From: Desulfurispirillum indicum S5
Lineage (GTDB): Bacteria; Chrysiogenota; Chrysiogenetes; Chrysiogenales; Chrysiogenaceae
Direction: 5' to 3'
DNA: 64,000 nucleotides
NCBI RefSeq assembly: GCF_000177635.2
Contig: NC_014836.1
Location: 477,501 to 541,500 of the forward strand
Shown: positions 55,812 to 64,000 of the stretch, in pieces
How the letters are laid out: each line of letters starts with the position of its first letter
Position numbering within the stretch: position 1 is the first letter of the stretch
Position numbers and translations under genes: made by a program
Notes under the pieces: model-generated
What the model was told of the DNA's origin: nothing
What the model saw: only the letters and a program-made list of their open reading frames with translations
Database searches by the model: none

Positions 55812-57836
55812 TCAGTCGTTGTGGGTATTCTTGTGCTTCCGTGTGCCGGTGGCGGGAGGCAGTCCGGGTGCTTTGGCTGGTGCGGCGTCGTCGCCGATGC
55901 GGAAGACACTCAGGTGATCCTGGACATCCATGGCCAGGCGGGCCAGGTCGCTGGAGGCGTGACCCACTTCTTCCGACGCCTGGGCGGTTTCCTCGGCGGC
56001 GGCGGAGATGTTCTGAATGTCGCCGCTGATCTGATCGGCGGCGGTTGACATCTGCTCCATGGCGGCCACATTCTGCTCAATCAGCTGCTGCAGGCTTTCC
56101 ATTCCTCCCAGGATTTCCACGAAAGCGCTGTCGGTTTGCTGGGCAAGCTGATTGCCGCTCTGGGATTTTTCATTGACGGTGGCCATGGCGCTGGTGACCT
56201 GGTTGACTCCACCCTGAATGCTCTGGACGATGCTGATGATCTCCTGGGTGGATTCCGTGCTGCGTTCGGCCAGTTTACGCACTTCGTCGGCCACCACGGC
56301 GAAGCCTCTGCCGGCGTCGCCGGCGCGGGCCGCCTCTATGGCCGCGTTGAGAGCCAGCAGGTTGGTCTGGTCGGCGATGTCGTTGATGACCTGGATGACC
56401 TCTTCCACCCGTGCTGCTTTTTCTTCCAGGGAGCGAGCTGCGCTGGAGGCCTCTTCTGCCTCATTGGCAATGGCTTCCATCTCGCGGGTAGACTGCTGGA
56501 CGATCTGCCCACCGCGGCGGGCCTGGCTCAGGGCTTCCACTGAACTTTCGCGGATATCGGAAATGTTGCGGGTCACCTCCCCGACCGTCTGGGACATTTC
56601 CATGGCAGCGGAGGCAATCTGGGAAACGCTTTCCGCCTGGACGTTCATGCCGGCGCTCATCTGGGTGGAAGAACTGCTGAGCTCCTCACTGGCTGAAGCG
56701 ACCCCATCGGCGGAACGTCGGATATTGAGGATCATGTCGCGCAGATTGGTGATCATTTCGTTCAGGGCCTGGGCCAGCTGACCGATTTCATCGCGCTGGT
56801 TCAGGGGCAGGCTGGTGTCAAGGTTGCCAGCGGCAATTTCACGGGCGAAGGCCATGCTGAGATGCAGGGGGCCGACGAACATGCGGGTGATGGATATCGC
56901 CAGGAAAACTCCCAGCAGCATGGCGACGATGATGCCGATAATGAGGATAGCGTCAGCCCTTTGCACCTCGGCATCCATGTACTGGTCGATGGCGTTCAGG
57001 GCTTCGTCGATAGAGCCTGCAACGCGGTCGATATCCTGGCGCAGGATGCCCAGTGACTGCAACAGCAGCTCCTTCTCTCCCGACCACTGTTGCAGGAGAG
57101 GCCGATATCGCTGGATTTGCTCGCGGGTAGCTTCCATGCGTGCCAGCAGGGTGCTGTTGATGCTGTTCTGCTGCGACCAGGCAAGAAGGGTGTCGATATT
57201 GCTGAAGCTTTGCTGCAAAGACGAACGGGCCTCGTCGAGGTACTGCTCGTCCTGATGATTGTCAAAGCGCTCCACGTAGAAGCGCATGCGATAGATGTTT
57301 TCCACCAGTTGGCCTTCGGTGTGGAGAATGTTCAGCAGGGAACGGATCTGAGCAGGATTATTGGTGGCAGCCAGCATCTGGGTGATGGTGGGCAGCAGAT
57401 AGTCGCTGATCTGCTGGGCTTCCTCGCGCAGCTGGATTGCCAGAGCCCCCAGCTGGTCAAATGTTTGCGCCTCCTGCTCCAGGAGGCGCTGGTACTCCTG
57501 GAAGCTGCGCTGAATTCCCTGGATATCGGTCAGGGAGCTGCGCAGGGCAGTGGACTGGTGTGTGCGAAGAATGCCTTCTATCTGCTCGCGGCTGCTTTCC
57601 ATCTGCAGTTCTGCTGTGTTGGCGAATTCCGGGTTTTCGAAAAGGGCAAAGCGCAGGACGTTGCGGGCTGAGTCGTAGAGTTCAATGGCGGCCCGATTCA
57701 TGGCTGAAGCGGTATCGGCACCTTGCTGCACCGTGTGGAGGGACAGGTAGGCGATACCTCCGATGGCGAGAGTAATAGCGAGAATAAGGCCGAAGCCACC
57801 ACCCAGCTTGGCGCTGGCGCGCAGATTCTTGAACAT
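55812..57836 (-). CDS. Methyl-accepting chemotaxis protein
   Basis: 674 residues. TM1 near 13-33, a ~280-residue all-helical periplasmic sensor (HBM-like by its length and helix pattern), TM2 ([20 protein letters not shown]), HAMP, and a signalling domain whose tip reads [20 protein letters not shown] followed by [20 protein letters not shown]. The C-terminus lacks an NWETF-type CheR tether. ATG 57836 has AAAGGAG 6 nt upstream and is followed directly by TM1. An earlier in-frame start would overlap cheW. In an operon with cheW and an HD-GYP gene. Confidence 0.94.
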   Translation of the reverse strand: MFKNLRASAKLGGGFGLILAITLAIGGIAYLSLHTVQQGADTASAMNRAAIELYDSARNVLRFALFENPEFANTAELQMESSREQIEGILRTHQSTALRSSLTDIQGIQRSFQEYQRLLEQEAQTFDQLGALAIQLREEAQQISDYLLPTITQMLAATNNPAQIRSLLNILHTEGQLVENIYRMRFYVERFDNHQDEQYLDEARSSLQQSFSNIDTLLAWSQQNSINSTLLARMEATREQIQRYRPLLQQWSGEKELLLQSLGILRQDIDRVAGSIDEALNAIDQYMDAEVQRADAILIIGIIVAMLLGVFLAISITRMFVGPLHLSMAFAREIAAGNLDTSLPLNQRDEIGQLAQALNEMITNLRDMILNIRRSADGVASASEELSSSSTQMSAGMNVQAESVSQIASAAMEMSQTVGEVTRNISDIRESSVEALSQARRGGQIVQQSTREMEAIANEAEEASSAARSLEEKAARVEEVIQVINDIADQTNLLALNAAIEAARAGDAGRGFAVVADEVRKLAERSTESTQEIISIVQSIQGGVNQVTSAMATVNEKSQSGNQLAQQTDSAFVEILGGMESLQQLIEQNVAAMEQMSTAADQISGDIQNISAAAEETAQASEEVGHASSDLARLAMDVQDHLSVFRIGDDAAPAKAPGLPPATGTRKHKNTHND

Positions 57837-57924
57837 GGTCTCTCCTTTATGTGGCATGAAATTTACTGAAAATGTGACAGTATCGTCGAAAGATTGATGT
57901 GAGAAAATTTTGAGCTCTACAGTA

Positions 57925-58407
57925 TCATAGGCTGGTGTCCCTGATGATGGATTCAAAGTCCAGCATCATGATCAGTCGATCATCCATGCGAATAACGGAG
58001 GTTATGCTCTCCCGCTGCCCCGTCTGCTGGAAGCTGGCTGTCGATTCCAGATGTTCCGGGCAAACCTGGTAGATGCGGTTGACCGCATCCACCAGAAATC
58101 CGTGGAATCCCTCCTGGAATTGCGTGACGATGACCCTTTTCTCCTCTGCCGGGCTCCCTGCTTCAGCCTTCAGCCAGTGGGCCAGGTTGATCAGGGGGAT
58201 GATATGCTCGCGCAGGTGAAAGATGCCGAGAATACTGGGATGGGCTTCGGGAAGTGGTGTGGAAGCGGGAACTTTGATGATTTCCCGCACATGGCTGACA
58301 TCAATGCCGTAGTGCACGGGCACGCAGACATTGTCAGCGCTGCGGTGGTGCAGCTGAAATTCAATGATCTCGCCGGTGTGGGGTGGCTGGGCGGTGTTTG
58401 TCTCCAT
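57925..58407 (-). CDS. cheW: CheW-type coupling protein
   Basis: 160 residues. CheW core: [62 protein letters not shown] second CheW in the window (see 6198-6707) but clearly diverged from it. It starts on the last base of the upstream HD-GYP stop and precedes the chemoreceptor gene by 88 bp, so it probably couples that receptor to an unlinked CheA. Confidence 0.9.
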   Translation of the reverse strand: METNTAQPPHTGEIIEFQLHHRSADNVCVPVHYGIDVSHVREIIKVPASTPLPEAHPSILGIFHLREHIIPLINLAHWLKAEAGSPAEEKRVIVTQFQEGFHGFLVDAVNRIYQVCPEHLESTASFQQTGQRESITSVIRMDDRLIMMLDFESIIRDTSL

Positions 58408-59096
58408 TACTCCTCCTGCTGGTGTGGTGGAAAAAGGGCGCTGCCTGCCTGGGTGGAGGGCGTACAGCCGATTTGCTGGTGAATGCGCCAGAGTTTCGCT
58501 TCAATATTGAGAAAGGCACTGACAACGACAGGGTCGAACTGCTGGCCTGACTGCTCGACGATGATGTCGCGGCAGGCCCGGCGTTCATAGGCGGGTTTGT
58601 AGCTCCGCGGGCTGCTGAGGGCATCGTACACGTCGGCCAGGGCGACTATGCGGGCGCCTATGGGAATGGCTTCAGCGCACAGTCCGTGGGGGTATCCGCG
58701 TCCATCAAAACGCTCATGGTGATAGAGGACGATATCCCGCGCGGTGGTGTAGGTCTGCAGATCCATGCTGCGGCAGATGTCATCCACCAGGTAGCTGCCG
58801 ATGGTGGGGTGCTGCTGGATCAGGTGGCGCTCCTGCGTGGTCAGGAAATCCTCCTTGTGCAGGATGGTTCCGGGTATGCACACCTTGCCGATGTCGTGAA
58901 TATACGAGAGCTCCATGATGCGACAGGCGTGTTCCGGCGTCAGCCTGCGCAGCTCCAGGCGCAGCAGCTCCTGGGTCAGAGCCTGCGTGAAGTACCGCAC
59001 CCGCTTCAGGTGGAGGATGGTCAGCGGCTCATGGTGGCGGGTGATCTGCGCCAGCTGGAGCAGGCAGTTGCGGCTGCTGAGCGTTGCTTTTCGCAA
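58407..59096 (-). CDS. HD-GYP domain phosphodiesterase-like protein
   Basis: 229 residues, an HD-GYP domain with no sensor. Complete motifs: LSYIHDIGKVCIPGTIL (HD), HHERFDGRGYPHG (GYP), IVALADVYDALSSPRSYKPA. Likely hydrolyses cyclic-di-GMP, unlike the altered HD-GYP protein at 6725-7897. First gene of the HD-GYP/cheW/mcp operon. Confidence 0.92.
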   Translation of the reverse strand: MRKATLSSRNCLLQLAQITRHHEPLTILHLKRVRYFTQALTQELLRLELRRLTPEHACRIMELSYIHDIGKVCIPGTILHKEDFLTTQERHLIQQHPTIGSYLVDDICRSMDLQTYTTARDIVLYHHERFDGRGYPHGLCAEAIPIGARIVALADVYDALSSPRSYKPAYERRACRDIIVEQSGQQFDPVVVSAFLNIEAKLWRIHQQIGCTPSTQAGSALFPPHQQEE

Positions 59097-59340
59097 GGGG
59101 GTACTCCTGGCAAGACGGTGGAGATGGCAGCTTCCTGATGGAATATGGCAAACCGGTATTCTGTGCTGGGGTGATATTTTCGTTCAGTGGTGAATGCGCC
59201 TGCTTCTCAGATATTATATTTTGCGATTGAGAGTTACTTGTTGTATGGGTTTGGGAGTTCGACGTATGAACAAGGGGGCTTTCTGGTAATTGTTGAGTCG
59301 TCAAATGTCTCCCATTATGCAAAAGAGAGTAGCAAACGCA

Positions 59341-59532
59341 TTATTTTCGCGCAAGGTATTTTTCTCCTATTTCGTCGATAATCTGTTCTATGCGGGCGCT
59401 TCTGGCTTTGCCGTTCACTACCTGTGAAACGCAAGATGGCGAGACACCAGCTATCTGGGCTATTTTTTTCTGCTTAATGCCGGTTTCATCTATGATTAGC
59501 CGTAATCTTTCTGTCTTTTTTTCTGTCCCCAT
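59341..59532 (-). CDS. Small XRE-type HTH regulator (Cro-like)
   Basis: 63 residues, entirely an XRE helix-turn-helix: RLRLIIDETGIKQKKIAQIA followed by GVSPSCVSQVVNGKARS. Divergent from the HTH-S24 repressor at 59626 with a 93 bp shared control region, a layout like cro/cI, although no phage genes are nearby. The 244 bp between this gene and 59096 holds nothing I can identify. Confidence 0.8.
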   Translation of the reverse strand: MGTEKKTERLRLIIDETGIKQKKIAQIAGVSPSCVSQVVNGKARSARIEQIIDEIGEKYLARK

Positions 59533-59625
59533 AGTATCCTCTATGACTTAACTTTTATGAAGTTTACGTTGTGATGCTATAGCAATAACGTGCAGACACT
59601 CTAACATGCAATGGCGAGGAAATGA

Positions 59626-60300
59626 ATGCTAAATCAACGACTTCGTGAACTCCGCAAAATGCTTGGGCTCACCCAGGGTGAATTTGCCTTCCACGTAGGA
59701 ACTTCACCGGGCTATGTCAGTGAAGCTGAGCAGGGAAAAAAAGTTCCTGGTGGAGAAATTCTTCGGCGGATCTGCGAAAAATTGAATGCCAATATCAACT
59801 GGCTGCTGACGGGAAGTGGCGATATGTTTCTCGAGGGGCACGCGGGGAGCCTGCCCTCTGGGTCAGCGCCTGTGCGGACGACGGAGTATGATTTTGTCAG
59901 CGTGACGCCCTATCGTGCCTGGGAAAGCCAGAGCCATGGGGCCTGTGTGTGGCAGATGGACGCGCACTCGATATTGTGGCTCTACCGCCCGTGGATCGAG
60001 TGTCACCTGAGAATCAGCAAGGAGGTCGTCTGGTCACTGTGTATGCAGGGTGACAATATGGACCCCACGTTGCGGGCTGGAGATATTCTGCTGGTGGACG
60101 GAAGCTGCAAGGAAGTCGCGATAGAGGGCATTTACCTGATCTGCTGTGATGGCATGCATGCCGTTCGCAGGGTGCAGCGCATGGGCTCCACCCTGACCCT
60201 CTCCAACGATAATTCTGCTTACCGGGATACTGACCTGGATGTTTCCCGTAAGGGCCTGGAAATTATCGGTCGCGTGGTGGCTCGATTGGCGGCGCTCTGA
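59626..60300 (+). CDS. XRE-HTH repressor with S24-like C-terminal domain lacking catalytic residues
   Basis: 224 residues. N-terminal HTH (RLRELRKMLGLTQGEFAFHV, TSPGYVSEAEQGKKVP). The C-terminal ~100 residues follow the LexA/CI peptidase fold: SLCMQGDNMDPTLRAGDILLVDG, where the nucleophile Ser of GDSMEPT is Asn, and HAVRRVQR, where the Lys is Arg. It therefore cannot self-cleave in the usual way and would need another inducer. Divergent from a Cro-like gene. Confidence 0.85.
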   Translation: MLNQRLRELRKMLGLTQGEFAFHVGTSPGYVSEAEQGKKVPGGEILRRICEKLNANINWLLTGSGDMFLEGHAGSLPSGSAPVRTTEYDFVSVTPYRAWESQSHGACVWQMDAHSILWLYRPWIECHLRISKEVVWSLCMQGDNMDPTLRAGDILLVDGSCKEVAIEGIYLICCDGMHAVRRVQRMGSTLTLSNDNSAYRDTDLDVSRKGLEIIGRVVARLAAL

Positions 60301-60331
60301 CAGGCTGGTCGCCGTGGGGGTTCGGCCCCGC

Positions 60332-61060
60332 TCACCAGAGGTCATAGACGAGACTGATGGCGGTGATAGTGTCGGTGTTTTCCTTGTTGGGGGGCACATC
60401 GGTCTGATGCTTTACCGTGAACGACAGACGCACGGCAAGCTGCCGGTGCATCTGGGTGGTCAGCGACAGGACCGACTCGATTTCCGTGTTATCGGCGCCG
60501 GACTGGATCAGCAGGTCTTCGCCAAGGCGAGTGCTGTCCGTCATGCGCCACTTCCAGGAGAGTGCTCCACGGATGATGGCCTCACGGTCGCGTTCGCCAC
60601 TGAGCATTTTCACCTGCCTGGCACCGGCGCCTATTTCCGCGTCCAGCTCATGGGTGGGCCCGTCCAGCAGGCGACGACCATAGCCCACTGCTTCCGAGAG
60701 TTGGTAATCGTAGCCCTTGAAGCGATCTTTCTCATAGCGCACCACGCCGAAGAGGTAGTCGTTATTGGTGAATTTCCAGTCGGCCTGGCCGCTGCCCAGA
60801 TAGCGTTCGGCGGTGGTGGTGCCATCTTCGGCGCGGTTCAGGGCTTCCAGTTGCACGGTGTAGCGCCAGGACTCCTCTTCAAAACGCATTCGGGATTTGG
60901 CGTTGAGGGTGTCGGCGTCCGTATTGCCGCGGGCAAAGAGCCCGCCCACTTCTGCCTGTCCGCTCCAGCCGTTCTTGCCGCTCCACCCGGCCAGGGCCGG
61001 GGAAGCCTGGGTGAATGCAAAGGCCAGACTTGTGGCAAGCAGGAATCGGTTTCGCAGCAT
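60332..61060 (-). CDS. DUF481 outer-membrane protein
   Basis: 242 residues. Signal peptide 1-24 (ending ASPALA), then alternating beta strands: WSGQAEVGGLFARGNTDADTLN (the DUF481 start), YLFGVVRYEKDRFKGYDYQL, GYGRRLLDGP, ending in aromatic ISLVYDLW as beta-barrels do. Resembles YdiY of E. coli. Start ATG 61060 has GAGGAGG about 8 nt upstream. Function unknown. Confidence 0.9.
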   Translation of the reverse strand: MLRNRFLLATSLAFAFTQASPALAGWSGKNGWSGQAEVGGLFARGNTDADTLNAKSRMRFEEESWRYTVQLEALNRAEDGTTTAERYLGSGQADWKFTNNDYLFGVVRYEKDRFKGYDYQLSEAVGYGRRLLDGPTHELDAEIGAGARQVKMLSGERDREAIIRGALSWKWRMTDSTRLGEDLLIQSGADNTEIESVLSLTTQMHRQLAVRLSFTVKHQTDVPPNKENTDTITAISLVYDLW

Positions 61061-61214
61061 TAAAAACACCTCCTCAATGCTACCCTAGCAGCCTGCTGGC
61101 ACACCGACAAGCCGTTTTCACTCCTGCTGACGGGTGTGAAATATCCGTTGCAATGGGCGGAGCCTTTATCAGACAATCTGTCTGAGCGCTTACTGAACCA
61201 AGATGGGAGCTCCC

Positions 61215-61940
61215 ATGGAGTATACACATGACACCATTTACGCTAAGCATGTTCGCGTGAAGCAATACCGCGATGGATATCGTTTTGGGATAGATCCGGT
61301 TTTACTGGCCCGCTTTACGCCGGTGGCTTCCCGCAGGCGGGTGCTGGATATAGGTACGGGTTCCGGAGTTATTCCCCTGCTGCTGGCCTATCTGTACGGT
61401 GTGCAGGCTCTGCACGCGGTGGAGCTGCAGCCGGAACTGGCTGATCTGGCCAGGGAGAACTTTCGGGAAAACCAGGTAAACGTGGATCTGTTTGAGGGGA
61501 ATTTTCTGGAGTACGAACCAGCAGAGGCCTTTGATTATATCTTTTCCAATCCGCCCTATCGCAAACACTCCAGTGGTGAGATGGCAACGGGCCAGCGGCG
61601 GTTGGCCCGCCACGAGAGCCTGATGACCCTGGAGCAGATGATCGCCCACGCCTCTCCCATGCTGCGGGGCGGGGGCAGCCTTTCCCTGGTGATTCTGACC
61701 GAGCGCTTCGCCGAGCTGACCCAGTATCTGCGTCGCCACAACCTGGAGCCCAAGCGAGCGCGCTTTGTTCACTCCACCCTGACGGCGGGCAGCCGCATCT
61801 GTCTGGTGGAGGCCAAGAAAGGGGCAAGGCCGGGGATGGAGGTGGAAGGGCCCCTGATCGTCTACGCCGATGCCGGCAGCCAGACCTATACCGCGGAGTG
61901 CCGGCACCTGTTGTGGGAGGACGGCAAAGCGCCGGTGTGA
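61215..61940 (+). CDS. tRNA1(Val) (adenine-37-N6)-methyltransferase-like protein (TrmN6)
   Basis: 241 residues. YRFGIDPVLLARF, SAM-binding VLDIGTGSGVIPLLLA and catalytic NPPY in YIFSNPPYRKHSSGE are typical of the YfiC/TrmN6 family. Start ATG 61215 has GGGAG 5 nt upstream, favouring it over the ATG at 61203. Upstream is a perfect inverted repeat TCAGACA-ATC-TGTCTGA in the ~60 bp leader. Confidence 0.88.
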   Translation: MEYTHDTIYAKHVRVKQYRDGYRFGIDPVLLARFTPVASRRRVLDIGTGSGVIPLLLAYLYGVQALHAVELQPELADLARENFRENQVNVDLFEGNFLEYEPAEAFDYIFSNPPYRKHSSGEMATGQRRLARHESLMTLEQMIAHASPMLRGGGSLSLVILTERFAELTQYLRRHNLEPKRARFVHSTLTAGSRICLVEAKKGARPGMEVEGPLIVYADAGSQTYTAECRHLLWEDGKAPV

Positions 61941-62820
61941 CAGGCCCCAAGGTTTTTCTGAAGTTACGCATCTTGTCGTCTTGGTATAAGTTATTATTAT
62001 TATGTTTACCATGCGAAAATCGTATTGACTTTGTCATCTGTTATTTCTCTTTTCGTTTGTGGATATTACCCTTTTTGACCGCGCAAAAAGGGCACAAAAA
62101 CGCGCCCCCCGAACGCCCGTTTTTCCGGATCGTTGGCTCGCCTGTTCTGGAGATCCAGCAGACACTGCATCCCTGCAGTGCTACCGGACCACTCACTTCC
62201 TGTGAGTGTCCCGTTCGGGTCTTGCCAGCCAGGCGTCGCACTCACCGGACGGGCTCAGGGGGGAACGACCTGTTTCTGCCTCTCCCCCGTGTGCTGGCCC
62301 CGCCAGGACGCGCCGACTGTCAGGCTGCTGAAAAACCTCACCTGCGGCGTTGCTCACCAGTGCTCGTCGCTGCGACGTACAGGAAGTACGTCGCACTCCT
62401 CACCTTGCTTGCGCCTTGCACTTGAGAACTTTTCAATTGCCTGCATAACGCGATGGACCCGCAGGGTTGACGCCACGAGGGCGGCAACTGCAAACCAAAA
62501 GCCATGGATGGCGGTTGTTTGCGGTCCCTAGTTCCAGGCAAGCGGACGGCTGAAAAGGACAGCACTGGGGGCCGCTTCCCAGTCACTTTTTGCGGGTAAA
62601 AAGTGGCAAAAGAATCTCGTATATATGGTGAGGATAATGTCAAGCGACGCAGTCTGTGCAGAACTATTTCCGCCATTCCAACATGGCATCAGGGTCGGCG
62701 CTGACAACCTGCCGTTTCGGGGATGCGAAATTTGGGGTACGGTTCTGGCTGGCGCTCGCCATTCTGGCGTGCTTTCGCTGTGCAGGCGAGGTTTGCCAGG
62801 CCAGCAGCAACGTGTTTTTC
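61941..62820. other. 880 bp non-coding, repeat-filled region
   Basis: No supported gene. About 130 bp of AT-rich unique sequence after the methyltransferase, then the inverted composite repeat (62072-62732), then about 90 bp before the htpX stop. Open frames here mirror those of 47136-48488. Confidence 0.75.
62072..62732 (-). repeat. Composite repeat block X, copy 2 (inverted)
   Basis: E (62072-62165, hairpin CCTTTTTG-ACCGCG-CAAAAAGG at its start), D (62166-62320), A (62321-62448, the family A element), C (62449-62612, ending in the CACTTTTTG/AAAAAGTGG hairpin) and F (62620-62732). Inverted relative to 47375-48322 and with a single D-A unit. Confidence 0.78.
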
Positions 62821-63789
62821 TCAGTACCAGAGTCCCCAGATGTTGCGTCTGGGTCGCCGGATAGTGTCGAAGGGTGATTCAAAAGGCGCGCGTTCTGTTT
62901 CCAGGACGGCGGGGGAAATATGGTCTGGAGGGGCCATGGTCAGTATGCGTTCAATGCGTTCAGCGGTGGGCGGATGGGTTCGCAGCAGTGAGGGGTAGGG
63001 AGTTTTGGTGCCGGGCATCAGGGCTCGCTCCAGCCACGAGTGCTGATAGCGTTCGATTTTTTCCAGGGCGACTGCCAGGGCTTCGGGGTCGCCGCTGATC
63101 CGCAGGGACTCCAGATCGGCGTCGTACTCTCTGGTCCGCGAGAGTGCCAGCTGCAGAAGCGCGCTGACGGTGGGCGCGGCAATCAGGGTGATGATCAGGA
63201 GCCAGGAGACCGTGGCTTTTCCGGCGGCAATCAGGGGCAGGTTAATGATCAGCAGAATCTGCCCGGCGAAGCTCAGGGTGGCTGTCAGGCGTGAGGCGAT
63301 ATCAGCCATGGACATCAGGCGCAGATCGCCGCTGGTGATGTGGGCGATTTCGTGGGCCAGAATGGCGCCCAGTTCGCGCATGCCCATGACGTGCAGCAGG
63401 CCGTGGGAAAGGGCGATGGCGGGGTTTTTGCGGCTGCCCACGGTAAAGGCGGTAATGGTATAGCTGGGCAGGAAATAGAGCTGGGGAGGGCGTTCCAGCC
63501 CGGCGCGGCTGCACAGGATGGCCAGCAGGTCGTGAATGCGGGGCGCGTGGCTGTAGCCCATGACTCTGGCGCGATACAGGCGCAGCACCATGTGGGGATC
63601 TATGCCGGGGGTCAGCAGAATCAGCGTGATGCCGAAACTGACGACCCAGAGGGCCCCCAGGGCTCCGGCCAGAAAGTACCCCACCAGGGCCATCAGCAGG
63701 CCCATGCCACTGAGCAGCGCGACGGTCTGCCATAGGTTGCCCAGTTTGGAGGCAACGTAGGAGATTCGGTCAGGACTTTTTCTTCTCAT
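62821..63789 (-). CDS. htpX: M48-family membrane zinc metalloprotease HtpX
   Basis: 322 residues. Two N-terminal helices (residues ~22-60), the zinc motif LAHEIAHI in MRELGAILAHEIAHITSGD, two more helices, then SRTREYDADLES supplying the third zinc ligand Glu. LRTHPPTAERI is the conserved end region. Degrades misfolded membrane proteins in the inner membrane. The start overlaps the upstream small gene by 20 bp. Confidence 0.93.
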   Translation of the reverse strand: MRRKSPDRISYVASKLGNLWQTVALLSGMGLLMALVGYFLAGALGALWVVSFGITLILLTPGIDPHMVLRLYRARVMGYSHAPRIHDLLAILCSRAGLERPPQLYFLPSYTITAFTVGSRKNPAIALSHGLLHVMGMRELGAILAHEIAHITSGDLRLMSMADIASRLTATLSFAGQILLIINLPLIAAGKATVSWLLIITLIAAPTVSALLQLALSRTREYDADLESLRISGDPEALAVALEKIERYQHSWLERALMPGTKTPYPSLLRTHPPTAERIERILTMAPPDHISPAVLETERAPFESPFDTIRRPRRNIWGLWY

Positions 63790-63913
63790 CTTTTTTTATC
63801 TTTTTCGGCTCGCACAGGTGGCCCTTCTTTTCGGATATCGCCTTGCAGTGCTTGCATTTGTAAGCGCCGGCCTTGGCCGTGGCTTCAGATTTTCCCTTCA
63901 GGCATGATCCCAT
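63770..63913 (-). CDS. Small lysine-rich Cys-motif protein
   Basis: 47 residues beginning MGSCLKGKSEATAKAGAYKC, with KCKHC and a later HLCEPKK, i.e. CxxC plus two single Cys, and a basic tail (KKIKKDEKKKS). GGAGG lies 5 nt before ATG 63913; the ORF is open further upstream without a site. Overlaps htpX and is probably co-translated with it. Possibly zinc-binding; function unknown. The 87 bp beyond it hold nothing identifiable. Confidence 0.75.
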   Translation of the reverse strand: MGSCLKGKSEATAKAGAYKCKHCKAISEKKGHLCEPKKIKKDEKKKS

Positions 63914-64000
63914 GGTGCCTCCGGTGAGTAAGGGGTGGAGGTGCTGCGCCTTCACTGCGGAAGAAGGAATCGGACAGCACGCGGGAGTCATAATACGCCA

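Noticed and set aside
59341-60300. Prophage remnant
   Set aside because: Only the two regulators resemble phage genes; no integrase, structural genes or attachment repeats were seen.

Overview
The window is bacterial DNA, mostly GC-rich and densely packed with short operons on both strands. The gene set (ATP-type PEP carboxykinase, HslUV, TrmFO, a five-heme c-type cytochrome, a BirA-linked biotin cluster, several CheW/HD-GYP/MCP signalling genes, fused RibBA) points to a Gram-negative, respiring, motile, probably anaerobic bacterium of the deltaproteobacterial or Chrysiogenetes kind (for example Desulfurispirillum-like). That placement is inference from gene content and was not tested by any search.

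Layout. 1-4.7 kb: 3' truncated pckA, an orphan response regulator and a pair of U32-type genes. 4.7-5.0 kb: a Gly/Tyr/Thr tRNA cluster with its terminator. 5.0-7.9 kb: a minus-strand signalling operon (degenerate HD-GYP protein, CheW, receiver-ATPase fusion, small Cys protein). 7.9-12.6 kb: ribBA, rpiB, crcB, a DUF523/DUF1722 gene and a TPR-HEPN protein. 12.9-24.8 kb: secA, a ComEA-like protein, a polar amino-acid ABC transporter, an AEC permease, gatB, a GxxExxY nuclease gene between inverted repeats, rarA-ruvX and an Rpn-type nuclease gene between identical hairpins.

24.8-34.6 kb is an AT-richer accessory island. It holds a two-gene RADAR anti-phage system: rdrA, a 1017-residue ATPase, and rdrB, an adenosine-deaminase-like protein. 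An IS630 copy has inserted into the 3' end of rdrB and cut off the part that carries the catalytic Ser-Asp-Asp-Pro motif. A second, identical, oppositely oriented IS630 sits inside orfA of an IS3-family element, which in turn interrupts an unidentified gene. Removing each IS together with one copy of its target duplication restores a clean reading frame in every case. A WYL-regulator gene truncated at its 3' end marks the other side of the island. A full-length WYL paralogue with a PcfJ-like partner lies 2 kb further on, and both WYL operons share a palindromic promoter element.

37.7-43.6 kb: tRNA-Leu, hslVU, trmFO, the pentaheme cytochrome and a patatin-like phospholipase. 43.6-52.3 kb: birA and a divergent biotin cluster. 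The cluster combines bioA, bioF and bioD with a dedicated acyl-carrier set (FabZ-like, FabG-like, ACP, ketosynthase, second hotdog protein) likely to build the pimeloyl chain, and it is split by a 1.35 kb block of repeats. 52.4-64 kb: hemL, ftsY-queD, a small zinc protein, a chemoreceptor/CheW/HD-GYP operon, a Cro/CI-like regulator pair with a catalytically dead S24 domain, a DUF481 outer-membrane protein, a TrmN6-type methyltransferase, an inverted copy of the repeat block, and htpX.

Several dispersed non-coding repeat families run through the window: a ~130-160 bp family (A), an 89-93 bp MITE-like family (B) with terminal inverted repeats, and a composite block present twice in inverted orientation about 14 kb apart.
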